Positions 63,133 to 64,000 of a stretch of DNA of 64,000 bases are shown one piece after another (the first letter of the stretch is position 1; the number at the start of each line of letters is the position of its first letter). Location of the stretch: NCBI GenBank assembly GCA_035771165.1, contig JAWNZC010000291.1, forward strand, positions 345,001 to 409,000, read 5' to 3'. The position numbers and the translations under genes were made by a program. The notes under the pieces are model-generated. The model worked only from the letters and a program-made list of their open reading frames with translations, had not been told where the DNA came from and did not search any database. This DNA is from Paragorgia papillata (lineage: Eukaryota; Cnidaria; Anthozoa; Scleralcyonacea; Coralliidae).

Positions 63133-63232
63133 GTAAGTATTTAAACTAACGTTTAACATGAGAAACATTTTATAATTTTATAATTTTTACAGGAGGTCTC
63201 CACTTGACAAATAAAATCATGTGCCACTAGCC

Positions 63233-63937
63233 CAGGGCCGTAGCGAGGGGGGTATTGAGGGGGTGCGGCACCCCCCCCCCCCAAGTTTTACAAAATTGCA
63301 ATATCAAAAAACTCGCGGGTCTATTCGGAAAATTGGCACCTTTTTCTTTAAGACTATTTTGAAAGATTTGTCAAAATCTACTGATTAAATGAAAAATAAA
63401 TGTACTGGTATGTGGTACCAGAATACTTGTCAGTCGAATTTAATACAATAATACTTACACATTAATTACATTGTCTAAATTCTCCATTCTCGTTCCCAGT
63501 GCCCGCCACACAAACGTGGGCTCTGGGAATGTGCTCTGGGAATGTGAATATTGCACCCGTCGTCACGCGACCCCAGTTTGCTGGATGTTAAAGTATGTAA
63601 CCCGATCCTGATCACAGCCCATGTGCTCGTTGTTTTTACAGTCAAAACCTTCGGATGGGATCGGGTTACGATGGCCATTGTAATTGTGTCTTTGATACAA
63701 ATCTACTGGAAATAATCAGTGACATACTTACATTTTGACCTTTTGTGCAATTGTTTTATAATTTATTATATGGATAAAATGTAGTACCATTACACCGTAA
63801 ATGGTAAAAAAATAGTTGTTGTTTTGGCAGTTGGGAAAGTTTTGTGATTCTTATTGCAAGATTTGGGGGGGAAAAAATTTCATTCGGAAATTTTGGGTTG
63901 GCACCCCCCCAATTACGACATGTTAGCTACGGCCCTG
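63233..63937. mobile_element. hAT-type element with perfect 8-bp target duplication
   Basis: Ends CAGGGCCGTAGC and GCTACGGCCCTG are perfect 12-bp inverted repeats. The flanks 63225-63232 and 63938-63945 are both CACTAGCC. Inside each end lies a C- or G-run with GGCACCCCCCC. 705 bp, no transposase. In the second visible intron of the leader-peptide gene. Confidence 0.93.
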
Positions 63938-64000
63938 CACTAGCCAGACTAAAAGTAAGAAGTTGCTAAATGGCAACCATGCCAAGAACAAAACTAACAT

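Overview
This is animal nuclear DNA. Intron-rich genes with GT-AG junctions and AATAAA poly(A) signals sit in AT-rich sequence full of microsatellites, foldback MITEs, hAT-like elements and 5S- and tRNA-derived SINEs. CAP, ShK and astacin-type domains together, plus a Sox gene, suggest a cnidarian or another early-branching animal. The species cannot be fixed from the sequence alone.

Layout. (1) At 715-858 lies the last exon of a CAP-family gene whose body is left of the window. (2) From 3995 to 33288 (+) I can chain 32 exons with matching phases into one open reading frame of about 2,953 residues. It has a signal peptide, a short astacin-like domain that has lost its zinc-binding residues, seven CAP domains separated by three Pro/Thr-rich tandem-repeat linkers, a ShK domain and a small-exon tail ending in a Cys-rich segment. 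Its 4.3-kb intron (25292-29580) holds two gene remnants. (3) At 34609-35553 (+) is a single-exon secreted protein with about nine Cys-rich modules. (4) At 39355-40326 (+) is a Sox HMG-box gene with an odd octapeptide repeat. (5) At 42230-43771 (-) is an ABHD14-like membrane-anchored hydrolase. (6) From 60532 down to 44266 (-) a 42-exon gene encodes about 978 residues: a signal peptide, seven tandem TXNDC12/ERp18-like thioredoxin domains and a C-terminal KDEL. (7) At 62856-63132 (+) are the first two exons of a gene with a mitochondrial-type leader, running off the right edge.

The sequence between exons is largely repeats. There are seven 5S-rRNA-derived SINE copies, tRNA-derived SINEs, three hAT-type elements bounded by 8-bp target duplications or near-duplications, a TA-flanked MITE family with three copies (two of them nested in other repeats), many long foldbacks inside introns, and long simple-sequence arrays.

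The two large genes are the main discoveries. One makes a secreted, disulfide-rich, mucin-like CAP array headed by a dead protease domain. The other makes an ER-retained chain of seven thiol-redox domains. The idea that the second helps fold secreted proteins like the first is only a hypothesis from domain knowledge and proximity.
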